Of a DNA stretch of 64,000 bases, positions 34,795 through 45,545 are shown in pieces. This DNA is from Corynespora cassiicola. Its lineage: Eukaryota > Ascomycota > Dothideomycetes > Pleosporales > Corynesporascaceae. The DNA is taken from the NCBI GenBank assembly GCA_022059125.1, contig JAEUWY010000004.1, forward strand, positions 3,286,001-3,350,000, read 5' to 3'. Below the pieces are notes generated by a model, which did not search any database, was not told where the DNA came from, and saw only the letters and a program-made list of their open reading frames with translations. The translations under genes and the position numbers were made by a program. Position 1 is the first letter of the stretch. Every line of letters starts with the position of its first letter.

Positions 34795-36146
34795 CTAACT
34801 CAAGGCTTCCCTGAGAAGAGGTCCGACACGTTTGCGACTGTGCTGCACCTGGCTCTGCCACCACACCTTTCTCCACTGCCCTTCTCCATCATGCCCATGG
34901 CTCTTCCCATCTGAGCCCTTCCAGTCCTTGAGGCCCAACTCATCTCGAGCATCTGCCGCGAATTTCTTCGCTGCTGAGATGGCTCTCTCTCCAAACGCCC
35001 ATAAGAGGAGCTCCCTCTGAAATCCCCCCGCTGCCGACGTTGACGTGGTCATGACAGCGTATTGGTCCAGCTCTCGATCCCGGGCGAACTGCTGCAATGC
35101 GTCAGTGAAGCTGCCATCGAGCGATTCCCCCTCTGCCTCGTCGCGCGCCTTTTGCTGCATGAAATCGATAGACTTGACCACTGAGCTGATGCCGAGCTTG
35201 TACCCCTTCTCGTTCCACTGCTTGTAGTCCTTCCTCAGGATATCCTGCAGTCTTAGCCCTCCAATGTCCTTCTTCGCAGTATCCACTTCGTCGAAAAACT
35301 GGCTGCGGTCATAGCCAGTCGACAGCTGCGGACAAGCCATAATCTTAGCCTCAAGGTACTCGACCGCCTTGCTGTCGTGTTCGGTAGTCTTGCTCTCGGA
35401 TTGGAGGTTGGACGTGTCAATTAGAATACTCGCGAGCCCTAATTGGGCCACTTGTGCATCCCACAATTTGACAACAGCGCCGTCATCTGACAGACTGTCG
35501 CCTTGAGCGTGAGCGGCCCCGGACAACATTGCAGAATCGGACAGAGCGTCCCAGCTCTGGCCAAAGTACTCCGTGACGAGACTGGTACAGCTGCCGCTCT
35601 TGTCGATGATCCGGGGCTCGCATCCCGTGTCTCCTGGCACCTTGCCTTCATCATCGTGATGATCGATCACTCCGGCAACCCGATCCGCATATATCTTGCC
35701 AAGCTGGCCCTGTAGGGCGTTGTGGTCGACAAGGATCCACTTGGTGGTCTCGGGGGGGAGCCTTGACTTGATGACCGACAGGTCCGGAAGATCGTCGAGC
35801 GTTATCAGGTGCCTAGGCTCAATGTTGGCATGTTTGAACACAGCCAGAAACTCGGGTCGAAGCTGGATGCCCGAGGCAGGAATGTTCGTAACCGGTATAT
35901 ACAACGGTGTAAATGCATTGCGTGGCGGCGCCATGGACCGGAGGTACGCATACAGCACCGAACTCGTCATCGAGTCGAGATCTGAGCCATATCTCAGCGA
36001 TTACTTCGTCTTCGTCATGCAGCAGTCTCACCCGCCGACTCATTGCCTATGACAAAGGTTATTTTCTGGTTCGAATCGGGCGCAGCACGCAGTGCGGTTT
36101 TCGCCTGAGCCAGGAAGCCACGTAACGAATTTCTCGGTACAGCCAT
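34795..36146 (-). CDS. PPX1: Exopolyphosphatase, DHH superfamily
   Basis: Exon 1 is 36146-36032, a 50-bp intron 36031-35982, exon 2 35981-34795; 433 residues, close to yeast Ppx1. It hydrolyses terminal phosphate from inorganic polyphosphate. The DHH-family motifs are all present: GNESADLDSM formed across the splice junction (metal ligands), VDHN near residue 115, and IDHHDDEGK near residue 135. A C-terminal DHHA2-like domain follows. The ATG at 36146 is chosen because the further open frame to 36293 begins with GTG and has no ATG; a mitochondrial presequence there is therefore unsupported. Two copies of CCACGTGTTCG lie 180 and 330 bases upstream (see separate entry), consistent with PHO4/NUC-1-type phosphate control. 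Confidence 0.92.
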
Positions 36147-36326
36147 GGTTCGCAACAGCCGTGGAAGTGGGCGGACAACTTGACTGGTGGTGTTTGTCGG
36201 GAGAAGCTGCGGTTCTGTGTGGTCGGAAAAATGACGTACAGCGACGGCTAAACGTCGGCTTGTGCGACAGGCGGAAGCAAAGAAGGTGGACACGAAGTGC
36301 AGAGAAATCTGTTGATTGTGGCATAT

Positions 36327-36484
36327 CCACGTGTTCGTTGTAAATGTCTAGATGGTCTGCCCTGCTGCAGCTTGTGATAGGTTTCACGGTCGCAGCGGTG
36401 TCGAGCGAACACTGCGGACACCTGAAGCCAGCGACATGGCTCGTCTTCGGGAAATGCTGCTGGACGCACAGCATCCACGTGTTC
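36327..36484. promoter_or_regulatory. Duplicated E-box CCACGTGTTCG before PPX1
   Basis: CCACGTGTTCG occurs at 36327-36337 and again at 36475-36485, 148 bases apart, between the PPX1 start and the stop of the next gene. CACGTG is the core of PHO4/NUC-1 phosphate-starvation sites. CACGTG alone is expected many times in 64 kb, but the shared 11-base context in one promoter is not. Confidence 0.55.
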
Positions 36485-36514
36485 GATGTTGATGTGGGAG
36501 AGTGTCGTCAACGT

Positions 36515-37321
36515 TCAAGTAAGCTCTACGCTACCGGCCGGAACGCCCTTCATGCTCCTGAGCCTCCGAGCAAAGAATTGCATAATCGGCATCATCTCCT
36601 CTCGATTGCTGGGCATACCGTCGCCGTTTTTCCTCCACTCTTTGACCTCCACGAACTCAAATGCATCTTTAAGTTTCGAGACTGCGCCATCGGTGACCGC
36701 AGAGCCCTTCGATGCTTTGCACACCAGCACAGGCGTCCTGCTCTTCCTCTCTAATGCTTTGAGGGGCACCGACAACGAGAGGGCGCCACCTACGCTGACT
36801 ACGCCACCCAGCTCTTCGCCCGACTCTGCAGCGGCTTGTAAGCCGACCATGCCGCCCTGTGCGTACCCAAAAATGACGATGTCACGAGCCTTGTACCCGC
36901 ATTTGGCGATCAATCCTTCCTGGATGATCTTCCCAAGTACCACATCGATAGACTTCTTGAACCCGGTATCTACATCCATCTCGCCTGTGTTTTGATCGAA
37001 GATGAGGTCATCGCCCCAGTGGAAGCCGCCGAGGTCGAAGGGCAGGGGAGTGGGCGCCTGTACAGCTACGCATGCCGTTTCAGGGAGGGAAAGCTGCTGC
37101 CCTAACTTTGTAAATGACTCCTTGGTATCTCCGAGGCCGTGAAGTAGTACTAGGACGTTGGTCGGCTGTTGCGAAGATGGGGCTGTGGAGCGTCAGTAAG
37201 CTAACCTGGACACGATGAAGCAGCGGAGGTATTTCAGGGGACCGCAGTTCCACTTACGTAGTGTTATACTGAGACTGGCGGACGCCGGAAAGTCCGTCGG
37301 GGCAGGTAATCGTCCAGGCAT
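36515..37321 (-). CDS. Phospholipase/carboxylesterase-fold protein lacking the catalytic triad
   Basis: Exon 1 37321-37258, intron 37257-37183 (75 bp), exon 2 37182-36515; 243 residues. The fold is Abhydrolase_2 (acyl-protein thioesterase/carboxylesterase): VLVLLHGLGD opens it, GGFHWGDDL follows, and IVIFGYAQGGM is the nucleophile elbow. The expected GxSxG serine is alanine here (about residue 129). The usual Asp loop (GDxDPLV) reads CKASKGSAVTDG and the usual MxH loop reads NGDGMPSNREEM, so Asp and His are also missing. Related fungal proteins often have GFGQGG at the elbow, so the loss is probably old. It is likely a non-catalytic or binding protein. It sits directly upstream of PPX1 on the same strand, with about 370 bases between. 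Confidence 0.82.
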
Positions 37322-38123
37322 CTTGGTTGTGTAGGCCAAAGTGCGGCCCTGGACGATAGGGTATGTGGGTTGAGATTGTTGGGATGGCGGGTGGCATGTC
37401 AGTCTTATCGATAAGCTCTGTTGGATTCTCTCTGTACCCAAATCAAATCACAAGCAACTTGCCATTGCACAACCGCGATGGTCTCGAGGTTCAAAACATA
37501 CACGGCATCAGCTGTGCATGTTCTCATACCCTTCTCAACGGCGGGTTGCCCTGCAGACGCTTCTGGGGTACGGGGCGACAGCTAAGCATTGCCCAGCCCG
37601 ATCTGCAAAGCTTGTTTTAGGCCATCCGCTCGGGCCGCGAGCTGCATCACCTGTGGCTCTCCCCCTCTGCTTACGCACACGTCTAGACCTCTTTGGCTAC
37701 TTATTCATGCTCTTCTCGAGCTACTAATTTACGAGAGCATATTGACAAGTGTGGGACAGCCAATCAAAGGTATCGAACCGTCCTCCGCCATTACGTAGTG
37801 CGTTCCAGTCCTCCCGGAGCCACAATGCTAGTTCCTGCCGCGCCACACCGCAGCACCTCCTCAAGCAGCCGACTGGCCGACAGCTGAGGGGAATACAGTC
37901 GACGATGAGCTATTTCCGTGGTATCAGGTCGCAAATGACGACAATTGCGGGATTAGAGATGCCGTGCTTCAGCTCGCCTCCAGCCCGGAGAGGGGTATAA
38001 AAACTTAGTTGCTCCTCGTCAAGCCTTCCAGTTTGCCAACACATACACCGCCAACGCCCTATTTCTATTTGAATCCATTGTTTTGCCTTGAACCGCAAAA
38101 GCAAAGTACTCAACACTATCAAC
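37322..38123. other. Divergent intergenic region
   Basis: 800 bases between the divergent esterase-like and CipC-like genes. ggtataaaaactt at about 37993-38005 is a strong TATA box for the CipC-like gene, roughly 120 bases before its ATG. No gene seen; short frames at 37363-37887 lack features. Confidence 0.55.
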
Positions 38124-38570
38124 ATGCCTTTCGGTTGGGGTAGGTGCATTGAGCGTACTAGGTCCATAGTGTCTGACGAGCCATTCACAGGAGAATCAGA
38201 AGACTCCTACGAGCGTGTCTACAATAACGACCGCTTTGAAGAGCACAAGTCGAGTCTTGGCCACGAAGTCATTGCAGGTGGCGCCGCTTTTGCCGGGTTT
38301 AAGGCGTTCGAGGACCACCAGCGTCGGGAGGGGAAGCCGGTCACCCACGCCTTTGCCAAGGAGCTTCTTGCCGGATTCGCAGCAGCAGAGGTAGACAAGC
38401 TGGCTGAGACCAAGGGTGAGGATTGGTTCGACCGGCAGAAGGCCAAACATGAGGCAAAGAGAAGCGCTGAGCGCATGTACGACGAGCATTACATCGAGGG
38501 TCAACAGGCCGATCAATACGACCCCAACCAGTATGATCAGCACGAGCGCTTCGAGAGGCGAAGATGGTAG
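38124..38570 (+). CDS. CipC-like stress-response protein
   Basis: Exon 1 is only 16 nt (38124-38139), a 51-bp intron follows, exon 2 is 38191-38570; 131 residues. It belongs to the CipC family, named for the concanamycin-induced protein of Aspergillus nidulans (DUF3759). Typical features: MPFGWG start, YxxVYN, HEVIAGGAAFAGFKAFEDHQRREGKPV, and a basic-acidic C-terminus ending in Tyr/Gln/Asp/Arg-rich low complexity. Family members are small, highly expressed, intracellular and induced by drugs, starvation or host contact; the biochemical role is unknown. The strong TATA box upstream fits inducible, high expression. Confidence 0.9.
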   Translation: MPFGWGRCIERTRSIVSDEPFTGESEDSYERVYNNDRFEEHKSSLGHEVIAGGAAFAGFKAFEDHQRREGKPVTHAFAKELLAGFAAAEVDKLAETKGEDWFDRQKAKHEAKRSAERMYDEHYIEGQQADQYDPNQYDQHERFERRRW

Positions 38571-39105
38571 TGGATATGGCTCCAAGCCTAGATAGCGCAG
38601 AAAACAGCGGATCTCTCTCAAGCAGATGCCTGCAGCCACGTGTAGTTGATTGCTCTCTCGTCCTTGATGGAGTCGTCCCAAGTCACATTGGGCCAAAAGA
38701 CGTCGCGTAGAAATCATAAGTAAATGGCCGACAGACACAGGTCCCAGAGAATCGATGCCCAAATGCAGTGCGTAAAACGGCGAAGCGATGGCGATGCATG
38801 TCTCATAATTACGCGACCGTTGTGCGGTAGCGAAAAGCGGGCCACGGCTAGGCCAAGCATCGCGTCTCCAACCTCGACCAGCACCCTGGAGAGCGCGTCT
38901 CTTGGCACCAGCAAGCTTCTCAGCGCCGCACTGACAGCCAGTTGCACAAATACGACACGCGCAGGCTGCTTTCGCTCATCAATGGCATCGCCCTGAGCCC
39001 GTCACCCCTTTCGCCCCCCCTCCTGATGTGCGCGCATCGCGGGCCCTCTCTCCGTATTCTTACCCCACCGTTCGCTCCTGGGTGCCACGACAGCGCGACG
39101 CAGAC
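38571..39105. promoter_or_regulatory. Upstream region of SYG1-like gene with an E-box
   Basis: 535 bases. CACGTG at 38637-38642 lies about 465 bases before the SPX-EXS start codon and matches the PHO4/NUC-1 core. It is a single copy and could equally be the 3' region of the CipC-like gene. Frames at 38724-38996 have no family features. Confidence 0.35.
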
Positions 39106-42100
39106 ATGAAGTTCGCAAAGTAAGTCATTGATACCGGCCCAATAAGCCCGTGGGTCGTTCATGCTGATCCTTCCCAGGGAACTGGATCGGGACTGCGTGC
39201 CTGAATGGCGTTTCAAGTACCTGAACTACAAGGTGAGTAGCCCGCACTCGCATTGCACCGCACCGCACCGCACCGCACCGCACTGCGTCACCGAGCTGAC
39301 ATCGCGAGAAGCTGGGCAAGAAAAAGCTCAAGGCCATCACCCGTGCCCTACGAAATGTGAACCAGACCCCCCGTCTGCTCCGCCGGGGAACCAGCGTCTT
39401 CACACCCTCGCCCTTCGATACCGCGCCCAAGTACTCGTTCCTGAACCGCAGCTACACCGGGCACGATCACAGCAATACCAGAGAGCACGGTGATCTACGG
39501 GCGCTTGCCATAGGAAACAGCAGTCTGAAAGGGAAGCCGAATGGCAGCCAAGCTTCTCTTGCCCACAATGGCCGCAACCCGGAAGAGGAGCCGCTCAACG
39601 GCGGAGACGCACCTGAATTCCCCGGCATGACGCGTTATGGTAGTATCATTGGAAGTCCACCCACGCGGGACAGCCTTGAGCGATCGCGGCCGCCCCCGTC
39701 TCTCAAGCTTCCGGGAGCGGCTCTAGATCCTGACAAAGCTTCACCCCAAGTAGGCCCTTCGGGAGCCCACAAGAAAGCCAAGTCTGTCCAACTACCGCAA
39801 GAGGAGGAAGGGGATGGCGACAATGCTTATCAAATAGGCCACATTAAATCGCCTCCAAGGAAGACGGCCCTTCCTTCGCGGTACAGGAGCGTCTTCAGTC
39901 CTAAGCGTGTAAATTCAAACCCTGGTTCCCCCGTTGTCCACCACCCACGTCCTCTCCTAAAGCGTGTCTTCTCCATGTCTCATAAGACACCTCCCCCCAG
40001 CCCAGGCGATGTGCCCTTGGAAGCATACCGGGAGCTTGATTTGCGGCAGGCTGAGTTCTTCACCTTTCTGGATATGGAGCTGGAGAAGGTTGAGGCATTT
40101 TACAAACAGAAAGAGGTGGAGGCGACGGAGAGATTGAAAGTTTTACGAGAGCAGCTCCACATCATGAGAGATCGGCGTCTCGACGAGCTCGTAGCGCGCC
40201 AGGCTGCTAAGATAAAAGCAAAAGCAAGAAAGAGCCACGATGCCAATGGCGGGCTATTGAGTGGTCAGCACTCTAGTTCGGAAGAGGAAAGGCCCCAGTC
40301 CAATGGGAAGAGCATCAACAAGTCGTGGCTCGATCCGATTGACTCTGCTCTTGAAGCCGTGCAGGCGGGAAAGTATGGCAAAAGCACCAAGTGGATGCAG
40401 GACCTCGCTACACCGCTGGCGCTAAAGCCGCAGCAGCCCGATGATCATCGCGATTACGCGCGCCGTCCTGAGCTCTCTAATGTGTCCTATCAGTCCGCGA
40501 GGAGGAAGCTCAAGGTCGCTCTACAAGAGTACTATCGCGGATTAGAACTCTTGACGTCCTATGCCCGTCTCAACCGCACCGCATTCCGTAAGATCAATAA
40601 AAAGTACGACAAGACTGTCAACGCGCGCCCATCCATGCGATATATGACAGAGAAGGTAAACAAAGCATGGTTTGTCAACAGTGATGTAATTGAAGGCCAC
40701 ATTCGTGCCGTGGAGGATTTGTACGCAAGATATTTTGAAAAGGGCAACCATAAGGTGGCAGTCGGCAAACTCCGTATCAAGACTGCGCGCGCTGGTGACT
40801 ACACCGAAAACTCATTCCGAAACGGACTCACGCTTGCTGCGGGTGCCATCTTCGGTGCCTTGGGTCTTGTGCAGGCGTATGGCTTGCTGTACTCAGACGG
40901 TGATGATGATGACGATGATCTCTCCACCAATACGAGTTATCTTTTACAGGTATGCTCATGACAGCTTTTGCGCGTGCATCCAGCTAATCAGAAGCAGATC
41001 TACGCTGGATACTTCCTCATGAATTTCCTTTTTCTCCTCTTCTGCCTCGCATGCCGAGTGTGGCACGATTCTAAAATCAACTACGTCTTTGTATTCGAGT
41101 ATGATACCCGCCACCACCTTGATTGGAGGCAACTTTCCGAGGTAAGCGCTCCGTTCTCAGTTAGCAATCAATGCTGATCATGCGCAACATTTAGCTCCCA
41201 TCTTTCTTCCTGGGCGTCCTAGGCCTCTTCATGTGGCTCAATTTCAATCGCTACGGCAGTGAGGAGCTGTATCTGTACTACCCAGTCATACTCATCGGTC
41301 TATCAGCACTCGTCATATTCAACCCGTTCAAAGTAATGTACTACCGGAGTAGAATGTGGCTTATATACTCAATGGTAAGTCCCTTAACTTATGCCACTGC
41401 ACAGACACTGACCATTCCAGTGGCGTCTAATATGTGCGGGTTTTTACCGCGTTGAATGGAGAGACTTCTACATGGGCGATATGTTCTGCTCTCTGACCTA
41501 CAGCATGGGCAACATTGCACTTTTCTTTTGCCTCTATTCCCGTGGGTGGGATGAGCCCGCGCAGTGCAATTCGTCACATTCTCGGCTGCTAGGGTTCTTC
41601 TCTACACTGCCTGGAATTTGGCGTGCCTTGCAGTGTATCAAGCGATACTATGACACACGTAATGTCTTTCCACATCTCGTCAATTGTGGAAAGTACACTG
41701 CGACCATAGTTTACTACGTCACTCTATCTGTGTACAGGATCGACAAGACGACCACGAACCGTGCTCTTTTCATCACTTTTGCCATATTCAACTCAATTTA
41801 CTGCTCAATTTGGGACATCATGATGGATTGGAGTCTTGGAGAGTGGGACGCCGAACATAGAGGATTGCGGAAGACATTGGGGTACAAGAAAGTCTGGTGG
41901 TACTACAGTGCCATGATTCTCGATCCGATTCTTAGGTTTAACTGGATCTTCTACGCAATAATTCCCCTCCAGCTCCAGCACTCGGCCATCACCAGCTTCG
42001 CGGTTGCATTGAGCGAGGTATTCAGGAGAGGTGTATGGACACTTTTCCGTGTGGAGAATGAGCACTGTACCAACGTTGCACGTTACCGAGCCTCTCGTGA

Positions 42101-42662
42101 CGTGGAGTTACCTTACGATATCCCCTCTTCTCCCGAGGTCGACGCCCAGACCGAGGAACGTGGAAGAAGAGAAGACGAGGAACAACCGCCCAGTCTTCTC
42201 CCGCCAAACCTGCGCCGCACGTCCACGATGCCAGCTGATACGATTCACACAGGTACGGAGGCTGCCACGGGAACTGGTGCGGACCTACAGGAAACGAGCA
42301 CGCGCTCTTCAACTCGTCGCCGGCGCGCACATTCTCAGAGCGAGGAACCCAGTCCCTTGGCCCGTGGGTTGACTCGCGTGGGTACGCTCATGCGCGACGC
42401 GCACGCACAGGACTTTGAACGTCGCAGGAGGCCTGAGCTAGGTGCCACTTCTACAACCGCTGGCCGTGTCATCGATGACGAGAGTGACGACGACGATGAC
42501 GACTGGAAGGCTGGCAGTGGGAGCGGCAGCAGAAGCGACCCTGCGGAATGGGATAGACGTGACGAAGCTGAGATCCAGCAGGTGAGGGAAGAAGTCGCCA
42601 TAGGTCGCGGGGGAGCTTCCAACGGAAACGCCACACCTGTTGGAATTGGAGGGAGGGCCTGA
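39106..42662 (+). CDS. SYG1: SPX-EXS protein (SYG1/XPR1-like phosphate exporter/sensor)
   Basis: Six exons: 39106-39119 (14 nt), 39178-39232, 39312-40949, 40998-41141, 41195-41374, 41421-42662; 1090 residues. The N-terminus MKFAKELDRDCVPEWRFKYLNYK is the SPX domain start; SPX helices continue to about residue 460 (KINKKYDKTVNARPSMRYM is the inositol-pyrophosphate-binding lysine cluster). Several membrane segments follow, then the EXS domain (WRLICAGFYRVEWRDFYMGDMFCSLTYS; WDIMMDWSLG). The C-tail is acidic and disordered. XPR1/SYG1 proteins export phosphate or act in signalling; SPX binding couples this to cellular phosphate status. Intron 2 contains a CACCG repeat and has two usable acceptors (39308, 39311). 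Confidence 0.93.
39254..39288. repeat. 5-bp CACCG array inside SYG1 intron 2
   Basis: About five copies of caccg/gcacc inside the 79-bp intron between exons 2 and 3 of the SPX-EXS gene. Copy-number change here would alter intron length only. Confidence 0.85.
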
Positions 42663-43073
42663 GAGAGTTGACGATGGTGGTTGGACCAAGAGTTGCATAG
42701 CGTCAGGAGTCGACATTTCGTTTTTTTATCTCCTCTTCTCATGCTCATAGTTTAATTCTCTAGATTCTAGACTGATGTTTCGATATCTCATTCAACCACA
42801 TCCAATAGTACATAATCCATCTGCATATTCTACTTTTTGCATTCAGAACATCGAACTACAACAGCTCCAATGGTGTACTTCCCATCCTCTAACGTCGTTA
42901 CAAAGCGTCCCAGTCCAACCGCCAAACATTCATAACAAGTCAATCCAATATGCACGCTCCTCCTACTGAAAAAGGATAGACAAGAAAACGCCACGCAAAA
43001 ATGCTAATCAAAAGCCTCCTCACTCACTCATCCCTTTCGTCAATCAAGTAAAGCACCTCTATCAACATCATCA
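42663..43073. other. Convergent intergenic region
   Basis: About 410 bases between 3' ends of the SPX-EXS gene (+) and the next gene (-). Nothing is recognisable beyond T-rich and A-rich runs expected of 3' untranslated regions. Confidence 0.5.
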
Positions 43074-45545
43074 TTACCGGACCATGTACCTCAAGTCCGG
43101 CAAGCCGGCGATGATGCTCCGGATAATCTCATCTTCCTCGACCTTGCGCTTTTGTACAGAGTTTGTCGCGCCGGTCAATGGTTGCGGTGGGGGAGGGGTT
43201 ACGCCATGCACGGGTGGGCGCGCAAAGGGTGCGGGGTTGGGTTCGGGCGTAGGGTTGCTCGGCGGAGCGGGCATTTCGAAGATGGACCAGGGATCCGAGG
43301 GGTCTGGAGGTGTGGGTTGGGGGATGGGTGTAGATGTAGTAGGTACGGAGGATTCGAATATGGAGAAGTCCCAGGAGTCAGCTGGGGGTTGAGGTTCCAT
43401 AGGTGGCGATGCGGAAGGCTCAAGAGCGGTACTATCAAGAGGAAGGATTGCCGGAATCGTGGCATTCGCTGTCGTTTCCAATGGAGAGGAATCTTTGAGT
43501 TCCGTCGAAGGTCTGATGATAGAGTTATCGACTTCGACTGATTGCTTTTGCAACTCGTTCTGCCCAGCGTCAATGGATTCTGAGCTTTGATGTTTGGCTT
43601 CGAGAATTGACCCCGGGCGTTTCTTCTCAGGTGTTCCTTCTCTCGACCTGCTTGCCGGCTTCAAGATATTTGGGCCAATAGGGCCAGTCTCGACATTATC
43701 CGGGACGAAGCTATTATATCTAAAAACTGCCGATGTTGGAGACACAGTACCCTTTAGTCGCACAATCGGTGATGCGTGCTTGGACCCTGGTGGTGGTGGC
43801 GCTGGCGAGATAGATTTGGGCGTTTCAATTGGTGTTGAAGGTATTGGAGGCGGAGGAATTGAAAAAAACTCTGTGGTTGGGGTTCCCACCGCAGGTGACT
43901 GAACCATATCGCCCCACTCATCCTCCTCATCTTCTTCGTTATTTTGAGGATTAAACGTTGGAAGTTCAGCCGTTTTCGGGCTGCTTGTGCTACTCCACGG
44001 GTCTCCGTCGGTAAGCGACGGTGATGTCTGCTTCGGAGACGGAGCTAGGGGTACTGGACTGTTGTCAAAGTTGAACTCCGTCGCTGACCTCTTGTGGGTC
44101 GGATCTTTGGTGCGCGGGGTCAAATCAACGGAAACAGCACGCCCTTCTTGCCTCTGTATCTTGGCTATAGCACTATGCTTGGCCGTCACCGGTGATGACA
44201 CTGATCTCGAGTTTTCTCCCAATCCTGGGCCGGTACTTGTCGACGGAGAACTCCAATTAAATGCAGCGGGTATATTTGTAGACAGAGGCTGAACTGATTG
44301 ATTAGCAGGTGGAGTTGATTTCGCGCTGGAGATGGACGATTTCTTCCGAATGTGAGCGTGGAGCGGCTTCGGATCAGGTGCTGCGCCTTGGTCCCAGTAG
44401 AAGGATGCTCTTGCACCCGGACCGCGACCTGCGATGCGATCCTCTGTGGCCCATCTCCCCACTATTTTGTTCACCTCGGACCGGATATGCGAGGTGGCCC
44501 AAGTTACGCGGATATAATTGTCATCATCGTTGCCGTTATTATTAAACTCCCGCATCGTTTGTTTCCGCGTAAGTCGATACCAGGCTTTACGCGTCGATGT
44601 CGTGGAGATCGGATCATCAGGGGCTTCGCTAGGTTCATTTGCTTCTTGAGCGGGAGGGAAAAGCTGAGTCAGGAGCCCTGTGTCCCAGCCAAAAGCAACA
44701 TCGGCTTGTGGAGTGTGGCCGGGTGGCTGTGGCTCGGAGTCGGGCAAATGCTCTGCTGCTTGATGATCATCCCCTGGGCTTGACGGCACTTCCACATCGT
44801 CCGCATTGTCCGCACCTTTTCCTAACGCATTGTTCTCCTCTTCATTGTCTTCAAAGTCGCCAAAATCATCGTCTGCAATATCGCGTTCTGCAGTCGCCTC
44901 GTCCTCGTCTTCCTCATCAACGGTGTCTGGCAACTCTTCCTTGGTTTCTGCATTTGATACTGTCGTGGTTTCGGTCGCATCGGGTTTCGGCGCCGTTCGC
45001 TCATCCTCGAAAGATGTTCTAGGCGATTCTGAGGGAGCCTCAGTATGACTGATGTCACTCGGGGAGGTCGAAGGGCGCGTAGACAGATCGTCCTCTGGAT
45101 GGAGAGTCTCTACCGTTTTTGGTGACGACGGTTCGGGCACGTCTTCGGGCTGTATCGTTGTGGCAGAATCCGACGTATCCGATACAACCTTCTCCGGCTC
45201 TTGTGGCCAGTCATCCGCGATGTGACCCCATTCACTGATTCCACCCAAAGTCCCACTGTCTTTTACAGCAAGATCCTCCTCTAGTACTTTCGAAAGTATA
45301 GGCTCCGGAACCGCATCGATTTCCTCGTTGGCGCCCCAGCCCTGTGCTTCCGATGTTGAAGCTGGCTCATTTGTCCACGCGGTCCCCTCATCCTCAGCGC
45401 TTCCCCACTGCGCATCGTCCAGGAATCCATTTAGTATCACAGGTCCGCTCGATATCGTCGTAGGCGGTGGCTTCACTTCGATTTCGCTCTTCGTCGTCGA
45501 CTTGTCGTCGGCATCGTCGGCCCAAGGGTCGCCCCAGTGATCCAT
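43074..45545 (-). CDS. Disordered acidic protein, 'glucan synthase 1-related' type
   Basis: Single exon, 823 residues. The N-terminus MDHWGDPWADDADDKS with VILNGFLDDAQWGS matches a Pezizomycotina family commonly labelled glucan synthase 1-related protein; that label is historical and no enzyme domain is visible. Almost all of the protein is disordered, rich in Pro, Ser, Glu and Asp. A short conserved island AWYRLTRKQTMREFNNNGNDDDNYIRVTW near residue 325 is the best candidate for a folded or binding element. DDDFGDFEDNEEEN near residue 228 matches the acidic DFGxF motifs that bind gamma-adaptin/GGA ear domains in trafficking proteins. A clathrin-adaptor partner is therefore a reasonable inference. 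The C-terminus DEIIRSIIAGLPDLRYMV forms an amphipathic helix. Confidence 0.75.
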   Translation of the reverse strand: MDHWGDPWADDADDKSTTKSEIEVKPPPTTISSGPVILNGFLDDAQWGSAEDEGTAWTNEPASTSEAQGWGANEEIDAVPEPILSKVLEEDLAVKDSGTLGGISEWGHIADDWPQEPEKVVSDTSDSATTIQPEDVPEPSSPKTVETLHPEDDLSTRPSTSPSDISHTEAPSESPRTSFEDERTAPKPDATETTTVSNAETKEELPDTVDEEDEDEATAERDIADDDFGDFEDNEEENNALGKGADNADDVEVPSSPGDDHQAAEHLPDSEPQPPGHTPQADVAFGWDTGLLTQLFPPAQEANEPSEAPDDPISTTSTRKAWYRLTRKQTMREFNNNGNDDDNYIRVTWATSHIRSEVNKIVGRWATEDRIAGRGPGARASFYWDQGAAPDPKPLHAHIRKKSSISSAKSTPPANQSVQPLSTNIPAAFNWSSPSTSTGPGLGENSRSVSSPVTAKHSAIAKIQRQEGRAVSVDLTPRTKDPTHKRSATEFNFDNSPVPLAPSPKQTSPSLTDGDPWSSTSSPKTAELPTFNPQNNEEDEEDEWGDMVQSPAVGTPTTEFFSIPPPPIPSTPIETPKSISPAPPPPGSKHASPIVRLKGTVSPTSAVFRYNSFVPDNVETGPIGPNILKPASRSREGTPEKKRPGSILEAKHQSSESIDAGQNELQKQSVEVDNSIIRPSTELKDSSPLETTANATIPAILPLDSTALEPSASPPMEPQPPADSWDFSIFESSVPTTSTPIPQPTPPDPSDPWSIFEMPAPPSNPTPEPNPAPFARPPVHGVTPPPPQPLTGATNSVQKRKVEEDEIIRSIIAGLPDLRYMVR

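Noticed and set aside
36060..36080. GGTTCGAATC, resembling a tRNA B-box
   Set aside because: It lies in the first coding exon of PPX1 and no A-box or cloverleaf surrounds it.
36147..36293. N-terminal mitochondrial presequence for PPX1
   Set aside because: The open frame upstream begins at GTG and contains no ATG; the family normally starts at the ATG used.
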